Origin: CAWCWN01 sp963799245
Lineage (GTDB): Bacteria; Chloroflexota; Ktedonobacteria; Ktedonobacterales; Ktedonobacteraceae
Assembly: GCA_963799245.1 (NCBI GenBank)
Contig: CAWCWN010000003.1
Span: 2,170,001 to 2,234,000, forward strand
Reading direction: 5' to 3'
Length of the DNA stretch: 64,000 nt
In this document: piece after piece, positions 19,038-27,526 of the stretch
Numbering within the stretch: the stretch's first letter is position 1
Layout: every line of letters starts with the position of its first letter
The notes under the pieces: generated by a model
Database searches by the model: none
Told to the model about the DNA's origin: nothing
Seen by the model: only the letters and a program-made list of their open reading frames with translations
Made by a program: the position numbers and the translations under genes

Positions 19038-19990
19038 GCGCTTTGCTCCGCTTTGAGGGTGACGACGCTCAGTGTAACAACCTCGCCGCCGCGCAGTATG
19101 TTCACGACGACGCTGTCACGCCCGTCGCTCTGAGCCAGCAGTCTGCGCAACGTCGCTCCGTCGCCGAGGGTTTTGTCATCGAGAGTGAGCAGTACGTCAC
19201 CAACCAGCAGGTCGGAGTGGCGGGCCTGTCGCTCACCTGAGATACCAACAATGAGCAGCCCGCTTGCCTGCTGAGGCTGCGAGCCATTGCGGAGCGAGGC
19301 GGGTATCTCAATTGCCTGGATTTCTATGCCAAGGGTGATGCGCTTGGCCGGAAGAGGAAGCTCCGCCAGCCAGGAACTGACGACATCACTGGGAATGGCA
19401 ACCGATAAATCGCCACCGAAGATCATGGCATTGATACCGACAACTTTGCCAGCGGCGTCCAGCAGGGGGCCGCCTGAATTTCCGGGCGCCAGGCCAACGT
19501 CCGACTTGATATAGCGAGTTGTCACCTGCTCATCAATCTTTACCGTGCTCATACTGCTGACAATGCCCGCCGTTAAAGCCCAGCGCTGCCCCCAGGGATG
19601 GCCGATTGCGAAGACCCACTCGCCTATGCGTAAGTCGGATGACTTACCTGCCGGCATTGCCGGCAGGTTATCTGCATCGATCTTGAGTAGCGCGAGGTCC
19701 AGTCTGGGGTTGCGGTGAAGGACTCTTGCAGGCATGGTGCGACCATCAGCAAGATGCACCAAGATCTTTGCCTGCTCGTTGGCAACGACATGGTGATTGG
19801 TGATAATCCGCCCGCCCGTGTTCCAGATGATGCCGGTGCCTCCGCCGCGCCCTTCAATACCTATCTGGACGATAGCCGGCTGGACGCGGGCAAACATTGC
19901 GACAAGGGCCGTTGAAAATACGTCGGGAAGGGAAAATTTCGTTGTTATAGCCGGGTTATCCTGAGGGTTACCCACTGTTGTTTGTGCCAT
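19034..19990 (-). CDS. HtrA/DegP-like S1C serine protease with PDZ
   Basis: A 318-residue protein. The catalytic triad is in ITNHHVVA (His), LDLALLKI (Asp) and GNSGGPLLDA (Ser). The PDZ domain follows from about residue 220 (GIEIQAIEIP to VVNILRGGEVVTLSV). There is no signal peptide or transmembrane helix at the N-terminus, unlike periplasmic DegP, so it may be cytoplasmic or exported by another route. It is the middle gene of an htrA-htrA-luxR unit. Confidence 0.92.
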   Translation of the reverse strand: MAQTTVGNPQDNPAITTKFSLPDVFSTALVAMFARVQPAIVQIGIEGRGGGTGIIWNTGGRIITNHHVVANEQAKILVHLADGRTMPARVLHRNPRLDLALLKIDADNLPAMPAGKSSDLRIGEWVFAIGHPWGQRWALTAGIVSSMSTVKIDEQVTTRYIKSDVGLAPGNSGGPLLDAAGKVVGINAMIFGGDLSVAIPSDVVSSWLAELPLPAKRITLGIEIQAIEIPASLRNGSQPQQASGLLIVGISGERQARHSDLLVGDVLLTLDDKTLGDGATLRRLLAQSDGRDSVVVNILRGGEVVTLSVVTLKAEQSA

Positions 19991-20033
19991 AGCCTACCTG
20001 CCAGTTATGATCTATTGAAATGATGTACGGGAC

Positions 20034-20949
20034 TTATTTACGCTCCCCTACTGTAACCCGGAGGGTCTGCAGGATATTGCCGCGAATGACGGCGATGGGA
20101 ATGACCTTGTCTACTCTGTCACCCGACAGCAGCACCTGGAGGTCCTCTGAAATCGTTGATGGCGTGGCCCTCGAGGGCCACGAGGATATCGCCGAGCATC
20201 AGGCCGCCACGCTGGGCCGGGCTATTCTCATCGACTTTCACGATGAGCAGACCATACTCCTGGTTGCGCCCGGCCCGCTGCGCATCCGGCAGGCGCACCA
20301 GCTGGCTGCTGATACCCAGGTAGCCGCGCTTGATATACCCCTGCCTGGCCAGGGTAGCGGCGATGCCGGCCGCGATTTCCATTGGAATCGCCAGGGGAAC
20401 CCCGTTGACGAGGCCTGTCGTCAAAACGCCCAGGACTTTGCCCTCCATATCGATGAGTGGGCCGCCGGAGAAACCGGGATAAGGGGTTGCGTCGGTGCGA
20501 ATATAGCGTTCCAGTGTAACGCCCCTGCCTGTGCGCAGAGGGCCACCGATGATGCTGACAATGCCGCAGCTGGCCATCGGGCCGTCGTTTGCTGTGCGGC
20601 CGATGGCCAGAACCAGTTGACCGACGCGGGCGCTCTCCTGCGCTGCGCTGGCCGGGTCTGGCATGCTTTCCGCTGTACGCAGCAGCGCCAGGTCGGTCGC
20701 CAGGTCGCGCCCAACAAATTGAGCCGGCAGGGTGCGTTTATCGGGTGTCTCGATCGTCAGATCTTCTTCGCGCTCGAGGACGTGATCGGCTGTGAGCACG
20801 AGATTTGCTGTATAGATGATGCCGCTGGCGGGCTGGCGGCTGCGGCCGTTGACGAGAACGAGCGATGAACTGACGCGCTCAACGGCGTCGGCCATCTGGT
20901 TCGAAAGGGTGCGTAGGGCTGTGGTTGGATTGGTTGCCATTTGTTCCAT
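20034..20949 (-). CDS. HtrA-like S1C serine protease with PDZ, frameshift in PDZ
   Basis: Starts at MEQMATN (20949, GAAGGAAAGAG upstream); a longer frame to 21084 has no support. The triad is in LTADHVL, TDLALLR and GFSGGPLI. In the uninterrupted frame the chain stops at 20119, in the PDZ domain just after GHAINDF. Shifting by one base at about 20137 restores DLQVLLSGDRVDKVIPI and TLRVTVGERK with a stop at 20034, giving a normal PDZ end. It is the first gene of the htrA-htrA-luxR unit, 43 bp before the second. Like its partner it lacks a signal peptide. Confidence 0.85.
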
Positions 20950-21176
20950 TGCTTTGCTCTTTCCTTCAAATACTCCGGCGGAGTAACCTTTGTGCATACT
21001 ATACGCGCTCCACTGCAAGCAAACACCGCCAATCTGGCTAGTTTTGTGCCTGGATAAATGACCAGGGTGGCGCCTTTGGATCATCAGCAGACATGCTGGC
21101 GGCGCATGATGTATAGTTGAAGCAAGAGGTTTTTGGCAGCAGGCCGCTGCATAACAGGCAAGAGGAGGTCAGGGAT

Positions 21177-21818
21177 TTGTCTTCTACCACACGTTTGATC
21201 CTGGTGCGCCACGGTGAGACTCTGGCCAATCGGAGTATGCGCTACATCGGCTCGCGCGATGATGCGCTGACTGAGCATGGACGCGCCCAGGCTGAGCAGA
21301 TTGCTGAGGCTTTGTCGACCCTGGCGCTTGCGGCGATTTATAGTAGCCCGCGCCAGCGAGCGTACCAGACCGCCCTGCCCATCGCTGCGCGCCATGGGAT
21401 GGATGTGCAGGTGCTGGATGACCTGCGCGAAAGCGATTTTGGCAGCTGGGAGGGCCTGAGCCGTTCCGAGGTGATGGAACGCAGCGCGCAGGATGCCGGT
21501 CACCTGCTGGCCTGGGAGCGAGATACGGCGCTTGCGCCACCAGCTGGGGAGAGCCTGGATGCTATGTGCAGGCGCGTAGGAGCTGCAATTGCGAGTTTGA
21601 GCGCGGCGCATCCAGATCAAACGCTGGCGCTGGTAGCGCACGTGGGGCCGATTAAGGCAGTGCTCTGCGCTGCGCTCGGCGCTCCAATCTCCACAGCCCA
21701 GCGTATTTTTCTCGACCCCGCCACGATCTGCGTCGTGGATTGGAAACGTCCCTACCCCGTTGTGCGGCTGGTGAACGGTCACGCTCACCTGGGCTGGGAA
21801 CAGGCGCGCTGGATGTAG
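21177..21818 (+). CDS. Histidine phosphatase (phosphoglycerate mutase-like)
   Basis: About 213 residues. The best start is TTG 21177, just after AGAGGAGG; the frame is open upstream but has no better site. LILVRHGET holds the catalytic phospho-His, and YSSPRQRAYQTA, DFGSWEG and LALVAHVGPIK (second His) complete the family signature. It could be a phosphoglycerate mutase, alpha-ribazole phosphatase or a broad-range phosphatase. The local genes do not decide. It is divergent from the htrA operon. Confidence 0.88.
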   Translation: MSSTTRLILVRHGETLANRSMRYIGSRDDALTEHGRAQAEQIAEALSTLALAAIYSSPRQRAYQTALPIAARHGMDVQVLDDLRESDFGSWEGLSRSEVMERSAQDAGHLLAWERDTALAPPAGESLDAMCRRVGAAIASLSAAHPDQTLALVAHVGPIKAVLCAALGAPISTAQRIFLDPATICVVDWKRPYPVVRLVNGHAHLGWEQARWM

Positions 21819-21980
21819 GACTCCTGCTACACCGGCTGGCACGCCGCCATTATGGCCGGGCTGATCGCCAGGGGACAGACGCCGAGGGAAGCCGTATCCG
21901 TCGAATTGGCTGTGCCGGGCCCGACCTTTGTGGAAGAGTTCCGCAAGCGCGGCTTCGAGCTGGACATCTCCTCTACCTAG
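21819..21980 (+). pseudogene. Possible tail of a dehydrogenase-like gene (remnant)
   Basis: In the same frame directly after the phosphatase stop, 53 codons read a protein-like C-terminus (TGWHAAIMAGLIARGQTP, then PTFVEEFRKRGFELD). This loosely resembles the end of saccharopine-dehydrogenase-like proteins. It has no start or N-terminal part, so it is probably a leftover of a deleted gene. Confidence 0.3.
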
Positions 21981-22540
21981 CCTGCTTGTGCAGCTTATAC
22001 AGCCCGCCGTGGCGGAGTGATGGCGCTGTGATAATTTTGGGCCCTTTGGTGACGCCGCCGTGATGGAGACGCGCTATGCTAGATATGTCGGAAGGGAGAA
22101 GTAGCTGGAAGTGAAAGGAAGAGGGTTCGCTTGATGATAGTTGCAGACTTGTGGGCTGTGACGCGTGAGCGGGGTTACATTTAGTAAAGCAGGCAGGTTG
22201 GTTTATAACTATGTTTATACCACTGCATAAAGTCTCGAGAGTAGATTTCCTCGACTTCGGGTAAGCGTCACGGCCAGCACCCTTTTGCGCATCTCACTCG
22301 AAAGTTTTTTCGGTGGAGATAAAGAGAATCACTGGATAGTAATATATCCAGTGATTTTTTATGGCCGTTGCAACTCTTGAACAACCGACAATGCCCTGGA
22401 GATTAGCGCTAATACTGCCTTGACAAATAGAACATTTGTTCGCTATTTGCTGCGCGACTATAGCTGGAAAGTAGAAGACCTGCCATACATCCTGCTGGCC
22501 GGGCGCAGGCAACCCACCCAGGCGCGCTTGTTCTGAGCAA
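21981..22540. other. Non-coding or decayed region
   Basis: About 560 bp with no credible gene. It contains one terminator-like hairpin at 22327-22360 and lies between two gene remnants. Confidence 0.45.
22327..22360 (+). terminator. Intrinsic terminator (rightward)
   Basis: An 11-bp stem (AATCACTGGAT / ATCCAGTGATT) is followed by a T run. It fits a rho-independent terminator for rightward transcription, although no intact gene now lies just upstream. Confidence 0.65.
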
Positions 22541-22544
22541 TACG

Positions 22545-22815
22545 CCTGCAAGCTGCCTTCGCTGCTGTTGCTGCTGCACGGCGTTGGTAGCAATGAGGAA
22601 GACCTGTCCGGGTTGATACCGGCGCTCGATAACCGCTTCCTCGTCATCAGCGCGCGCGCCTATCACGTTTGGCCCTGGAAGTTACGCCTGGTTTGAGGTC
22701 ATGCTCAGGCCCGGCTCACCTCCCATGATAAAGCCAGAACAGGCTGAAGCCAGTCGCAAAGCTTTACTGGCCTTTATTCCAGAAGCGGCCGCGGCCTATG
22801 GGGCAGATGCCTCTT
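22545..22815 (+). pseudogene. Phospholipase/carboxylesterase fragment, frameshifted and truncated
   Basis: One frame reads PSLLLLLHGVGSNEEDLSGL, then LVISARA. After a one-base shift at about 22665, the next frame reads FGPGSYAWFEV, then PEQAEASRKALLAFIPEA and AYGAD. This is the N-terminal third of a predicted serine esterase (YpfH/carboxylesterase family). The part with the GFSQG nucleophile is missing, and the frame then runs into the tail of the opposite-strand carboxypeptidase. It is a dead gene. Confidence 0.7.
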
Positions 22816-22886
22816 TTTTTCCTAAGCTGAAGCTGGCGTTAAAGCGCTCACACACCTGTGCGATTTGCTCAGGCGTGCGTGAGAGG

Positions 22887-23852
22887 TTATCCTGTCGGCG
22901 GTGGCAGGAGCGGCAGGTTGAAACCCCAATCGAGCAACGTTTGCGCGTCAGCGAAACGCTGCTGCGAGGTGTTAGCGTGCAGTAATGCGCCTATCAGGTG
23001 GTGACCGGCGCTGGTGGCTGAGAAGACCAGGCAGAAACCGGCCTGGGGTGTGGAGCCCGTCTTGACGCCTGTAACGCCTGCATATGTGCTGAGCAGGGAA
23101 TTCGTCGTAACCCAGAAATAGGCGTGGTGGAGCGCGCTGGCGGCAAGATTGTACTGTTGTAGTTCAACGATCTGGGCGAAGAGAGAATTGGTCAGCGCAT
23201 AGCGCGTTAAATGCACGAGGTCGGCGGCGGTTGTGTATTGAGCGGCCGTGGGTTGATTTTGCGCTGGCATATAGGTGAGGCCATCGGGGTTGGTATAGTG
23301 CGTCGAATTCAGGTGCAGCCTGAGCGCGAAGGTATTCATGAGCTGGACAAACCTGGCCGGTGAGCCTGAGATGGCATCGGCGATAGCGATGGCGGCATCG
23401 TCTCCCGAGGGCAGCATCAGGCCATAGAGGAGATCTTTCAGGGGGATTTGATCTCCCACGACCAGGTTAGCGCTGCTGCCGCTATTTTTTTGGACCTCGT
23501 CGCTGGCATCTTGATGGATGGTTACATTCTGATCTAGCTGGCCCACCTGGATGGCGATGAGCGCGGTCATGATTTTTGTGGTGCTTGCCATGGGCAGGCG
23601 TTGTTCGCCGTTGGAGTCGTCGAGCACATGACCAGTATCAGCGTCGAGGAGATACGCAGCTCTGGCGCTGATGGCTGGCGGGGAACCTCGCACCGTGAGA
23701 ATTGGCGAGGGTATGGGGGTTGGAGCAGGTGAGAAATGTTGTAGAATATTTGCCCCGGCGGGTGTAAATGTGAGTACAGGCCATGCAATGGCGATACTCA
23801 CACCCAGCACGAGCAGGATAAGCGCAAAGATGCGGCGTGTCATCGCTCTCAT
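22887..23852 (-). CDS. D-alanyl-D-alanine carboxypeptidase (DacA/DacF type)
   Basis: A 321-residue, S11-family low-molecular-weight PBP that trims pentapeptide stem ends. An N-terminal membrane or signal segment (IFALILLVLGVSIAIAWPVL) is followed by a Pro-rich spacer and then the catalytic domain: SxxK in MASTTKIMTA, an SGD in place of the usual SxN (LPSGDDAA), and KTG in GVKTGSTPQAG. The C-terminal PBP5 beta domain is missing. There are two possible starts nine bases apart (23852 and 23843). Confidence 0.92.
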   Translation of the reverse strand: MRAMTRRIFALILLVLGVSIAIAWPVLTFTPAGANILQHFSPAPTPIPSPILTVRGSPPAISARAAYLLDADTGHVLDDSNGEQRLPMASTTKIMTALIAIQVGQLDQNVTIHQDASDEVQKNSGSSANLVVGDQIPLKDLLYGLMLPSGDDAAIAIADAISGSPARFVQLMNTFALRLHLNSTHYTNPDGLTYMPAQNQPTAAQYTTAADLVHLTRYALTNSLFAQIVELQQYNLAASALHHAYFWVTTNSLLSTYAGVTGVKTGSTPQAGFCLVFSATSAGHHLIGALLHANTSQQRFADAQTLLDWGFNLPLLPPPTG

Positions 23853-24259
23853 TTCCTCTGATGTAGTAGTATACTCTTAAAACGAGAGAGAGGAGCGCCT
23901 GGCAACATGCTGTAGAAGTGGCATCCATGACGGAGCCTGATCTACCTAGCATTAACAGGATGTTTTCGTCGCTCTGCGGGGAGGCAAGCCCGGAAAACAT
24001 CCTCCCATATTTACTCTCCTCCATATTTAGTAGGCTGGATTTAAGTTATGGAGCAATGACGCAGCTATGTGTTGCCATGGGAAACTCCTGCTGGAAATAC
24101 ATATCCGGAAGCTTATTAATGTAGCCCGCAGGAACGTTGATAGCCGGGTAACCGAGGCGTGATGCTCTGGATGTGAGCAAAGAACGGTTGTATCATAACA
24201 ATGGCGCGATCTCTGCCACCATACAACGTGACAACATAAAAAGATAAAAGAGCGATAGA
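23853..24259. other. Intergenic region, no gene seen
   Basis: A 407-bp gap between divergent genes. The short frames present show no family likeness and no ribosome sites. It is presumed to hold promoters. Confidence 0.4.
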
Positions 24260-24607
24260 ATGGCTGAACGCTATCCCACGGATCGCCCATCCCTGGAGCG
24301 CGACTGCGACGTGGAGTTCTATATCGCGAGCGGTCCGGGAGGCCAGCACCGTAATAAGGTTGAGTCTGGCGTGCGCCTGCTGCATCGCCCAAGCGGCACC
24401 ACGGTAACAGCTACAGAGCGCCGCTCACAACATGCCAACCGCGAGGTGGCCTTTGAACGAATGGCCGCGCGCCTGGAGGAGATGCAGCAGGTTGTAACCC
24501 CCCGCCGGGCGACCCGTCCTACAGCTGCCAGCCGCGAGCGCAGGCTCGCAGCCAAGCGCCGCGAGGCTCAGGTTAAGCGCCAGCGGACAACGCCCCCTGG
24601 CGAATAA
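24260..24607 (+). CDS. GGQ-domain release factor-like protein (ArfB/YaeJ-like)
   Basis: A 115-residue protein with the peptidyl-tRNA hydrolase motif GPGGQHRNK near residue 28, followed by RRSQHANREVAFERM. The basic tail contains TRPTAASRERRLAAKRR, close to the ribosome-channel-binding tail of ArfB (YaeJ/ICT1). It lacks a codon-recognition domain, so it should release peptides on stalled ribosomes rather than at stop codons. It stands alone. A related RF-like group without full ArfB activity is the main alternative. Confidence 0.82.
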   Translation: MAERYPTDRPSLERDCDVEFYIASGPGGQHRNKVESGVRLLHRPSGTTVTATERRSQHANREVAFERMAARLEEMQQVVTPRRATRPTAASRERRLAAKRREAQVKRQRTTPPGE

Positions 24608-25115
24608 GGGAACCTGTTTAAGCAATTCATACCCCCATTTCCCCGCATAGTTACGGGAAATCCCACTGCGCTTCCGTTTTGCGCTTCTGCGTCCTATGTG
24701 GTGTGCGTGCAGGCCAAGCTCAACTTCTACAACATTCGCCAGAACCTGCTCACGCGCTGGTTTACGGCCGAATATTCAACCTGGTTCGACGTGATCCTGC
24801 CGGGGCTGCAGCTGGCGAAGGCCGCTGCCGACGCGGCCGGCGCCGGCGAGGTGGCAGGGGGCCCACTACCCCTGCGCCCGGGCCTGAAGCTGAATAGTAC
24901 TTTGGCGATGGAGAAGGAAGCGATATGTCACTGTCAACGAAAATCGCCCTGACGGACGGCGCGGTGACATTGAGAGAGATATAAACGAACGTCTTGCCTG
25001 TAGGGGCAAATAAAACAGCAGCGCCAGGCAGGCCCTTGCCTGGCGCGCCTGATACCCATAGTCGTTCAGAAACGACACCAGCCTTGGGTCTGGCGACGGG
25101 GCTGAACTCTAATAC
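24608..25115. other. Gap with an unrecognised coding-like fragment
   Basis: Within this gap a rightward frame at about 24698-24952 reads protein-like sequence (KLNFYNIRQNLLTRWFTAEY, DVILPGLQLAKAAA), but it has no ribosome site and no family was recognised. It may be another remnant. The right end holds the terminator of the GNAT gene. Confidence 0.3.
25008..25046 (-). terminator. Intrinsic terminator of the GNAT gene
   Basis: A 10-bp stem (25021-25030 with 25037-25046, 6-base loop) is followed on the minus strand by TGCTGTTTTATTT. It lies 70 bp past the GNAT stop. Confidence 0.7.
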
Positions 25116-25628
25116 CTATTTCAAGCGGAGCGTCATCAATTCCTGGTCAAAATAGCGCTCGCGCAGTTTCAACGCATAGCGTTCAATGCCGTAAGTTTCG
25201 AAGCCCAGGTCGATGAAGAGATGGCGAGCCTGCTTGCTGGTGATCACTACACTCAGGTTGATCTGTTCGAGCTCGGGGATGGTTCTGGCATGAGCGATGG
25301 CGGCTTCCAGTAGCGCCTTGCCAGTGCCCTTGCCGCGTGTCTCCTGGGGCACATACATGCCCCAGATGACGGCCTTATGGCGTCGCTTGATCTGCTGCTC
25401 CTGGTGCAGGCCGGCGACACCGACCAGCGTCTTGCCATCGAATGCGCCGAAGGTGACATCAAGCGTGGCATTCTCACTCTTGCGCAAACCCTGGGTGATA
25501 CCGGCAATGCCGCGTTCAAGTATCTCTTCATACGTTGCTCCGAAGGACTCAGGGTCGTCGCGTAAGGCACGCAGCCTTATATTCCAGAACGCCTGTGCAT
25601 CAGCCTCGTTTAAAATACGAACGTCCAT
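25116..25628 (-). CDS. GNAT family N-acetyltransferase
   Basis: A 170-residue single-domain GNAT. The acetyl-CoA binding motif A is ETRGKGTGKALLEAAIAHA at about residues 95-115, preceded by the strand VIWGMYVPQ. The end, SKQARHLFIDLGFETYGIER, is the usual motif B region. The acceptor could be a small amine or a protein N-terminus, and neighbours give no hint. It has its own terminator and is probably monocistronic. Confidence 0.9.
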   Translation of the reverse strand: MDVRILNEADAQAFWNIRLRALRDDPESFGATYEEILERGIAGITQGLRKSENATLDVTFGAFDGKTLVGVAGLHQEQQIKRRHKAVIWGMYVPQETRGKGTGKALLEAAIAHARTIPELEQINLSVVITSKQARHLFIDLGFETYGIERYALKLRERYFDQELMTLRLK

Positions 25629-26072
25629 TTTTGCCGCAAAACCTTTCTCTATTGCAGGAAATTAAAAAATACGGATATGGCGTACGCCTCAAAAAGGGAA
25701 AATGTTCCTTTCAATTCTACACACTAAGCACGTGCTTTTGTCAAGCAGCGCTGGAGGGCACCGCCAGCGCTGCGCAACTTTGAAAGTTGGCGGCGTAAGC
25801 CTCGTTCGCCTGGTGGAATTCATCAATAACTGACAAAACACTTCTCCTTTGATATTACTCGCATGAGCACTGTTGATAATGAATGGGAGGTTGTGCCAGC
25901 GCCGCTGAAAGGTAGCGCGTGCAAGCAGGCTCGCCCTCCTCATTCAACAATACCATATGCGTTTCATTCTTTCAAGTTATCAATTATATTGATGATGGTT
26001 ATGTTTAAACAGCGCATGGTTGCCCTTTGGCATGTCTGCGCGCCGCTCGTTAAGTGGCAGAGAGCAAGCAGT
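25629..26072. other. Intergenic region, no gene seen
   Basis: A 444-bp AT-rich gap upstream of the GNAT gene. A rightward frame crossing it (25863-26444) is mostly the shadow of the oxidoreductase and is not accepted. Confidence 0.4.
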
Positions 26073-27251
26073 TCAGGCGACCGAGCTGGTTTGCAGCAAA
26101 TGGGAGAAGCGCGCCAGTCGAAAACGCTCAAGCGCTACGGGGGGTGGCGTCTGACAGACTATACTGCTCAAAAGCTCGCCAAGCAACAGGCCGAACTTAA
26201 AGCCATGGCCACTCAGACCTGTAGCGAAGACGATGCGAGAGTCATGTGGGAGAGTATCAAGGATAAAGCCCTCATCGGGCGTCACATCATAGATGCAGGC
26301 ATCAACCTGGGCCAGGCTGGCCCAGGCAAGCGCCGGCAGCAGTTCATATATTTGTTGAAGTATGTGCTCTATGGCCCTGCTATCTACTTGCTGGCCGCTG
26401 TCGGGATCGACACCCGGGCCGAAAGTATGCGAGGCGGCTTTTAGCCAGGCGGATCCGGAGTCATGAGTGGTACTGGGGTGAATAGGAAAACCGTAGAGTT
26501 CATGGGCCATAAAGGCAGGAAAATTATTCAGTCCAAAGCTTGAGAGAGGCAGACCGGCAAAATAGAGCAGGTACTGGCGCGTCAGGCGCACCGGCAGCTG
26601 TAGATCCGCCAGTAGATGGTGAACCCAGGGCCCTGCTGTCACGACCACACGCTCGGCCGCGAATTCGTGGCCCGCGCTGGAAGTGATATACATCGGATGC
26701 GCGTGGTTGGCGTGTGAGATGTGCCTGACGCGGCAATTTTCGAAGATCTCCCCTCCAAGCTCAATAACCAGATCCCTGATAGTTTGCAGGCAGGTTGAGG
26801 CGTGAAGTATGCCTCCAAGGGCATTATAGGTGATGGTGTCGCCGTCGCGCGCCGCGAATTGGGGAAAGCGATAGTTACACTGCTGTCTGCTGAGGCGCTC
26901 TATAGGGATGCCGAACTCGCGCAGGACGCGGTAACTGGCCTGGAGAAAATTGTCTCCCTCTTCTCCAAGCGCAAGGATACCTGTCGGCGTGCAGAGGGTG
27001 CGCCTTGAAAGGCGCTCAAGGCGCTGCCAGCGCCTAAAACTTTGCACAACCATCTCGGAGTAAAACGCGTCAGAGCCATACTCAAAACGTAGTAGACGTG
27101 AAATTCCGTGAGATGTAGATCTGCGATGATCGACATTCTCCTTTTCCAGCACTGTGACGTGCCGAACACCTTGAGATAATAATGCATATGCCGTCGAGAG
27201 ACCAACGATACCGGCCCCCACGATAACGATTCGCTCTTGGCGCGCTGTCAT
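26073..27251 (-). CDS. FAD-dependent oxidoreductase, monomeric sarcosine oxidase/MTOX-like
   Basis: A 392-residue protein. The ATG at 27251 follows AGAGGA. The N-terminal dinucleotide fold is IVIVGAGIVGLSTAYAL with an acid at VLEKE. The later VVTAGPWV and the C-terminal GLSGHGFKFG are typical of MSOX, N-methyltryptophan oxidase and SolA. The Cys in ACIYDVTPDEGFILD fits the covalent flavin-linking cysteine of this group. It probably oxidises an N-methyl amino acid, releasing formaldehyde and H2O2. The exact substrate is unknown. Confidence 0.9.
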   Translation of the reverse strand: MTARQERIVIVGAGIVGLSTAYALLSQGVRHVTVLEKENVDHRRSTSHGISRLLRFEYGSDAFYSEMVVQSFRRWQRLERLSRRTLCTPTGILALGEEGDNFLQASYRVLREFGIPIERLSRQQCNYRFPQFAARDGDTITYNALGGILHASTCLQTIRDLVIELGGEIFENCRVRHISHANHAHPMYITSSAGHEFAAERVVVTAGPWVHHLLADLQLPVRLTRQYLLYFAGLPLSSFGLNNFPAFMAHELYGFPIHPSTTHDSGSAWLKAASHTFGPGVDPDSGQQVDSRAIEHILQQIYELLPALAWASLAQVDACIYDVTPDEGFILDTLPHDSRIVFATGLSGHGFKFGLLLGELLSSIVCQTPPPVALERFRLARFSHLLQTSSVA

Positions 27252-27526
27252 ACCAGTTCCTCTTTCTTTTTGCATCAGTAAAGTTGAGTATAGCAGAAGA
27301 GAGTCTGAAAGTCAATTATAAGAATAAAAATCAACAAAAAATAACAATTATATTAAAATGTAGTGTCATGCGCGCTCATTTGTAATAACACCGTGCTGGC
27401 TTTGTGCATCGCCTGGGTGAAAAAAAGTTGCTCGAATGCGCTACATGCGGACTATTTCCGCCAGGCTCGACAAGCCAGGCCCAGATATTCTACAATGTTT
27501 CTGAAGAAACTCTGTCCGGTGCAGCA

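Noticed and set aside
20020..20868. A 282-codon rightward open frame
   Set aside because: It is antisense to the htrA gene, whose catalytic triad is clear on the other strand.
21084..21842. A 252-codon leftward open frame
   Set aside because: It is the shadow of the histidine phosphatase.
25863..26444. A 193-codon rightward open frame
   Set aside because: Most of it is opposite the sarcosine-oxidase-like gene, and its start region has no ribosome site.
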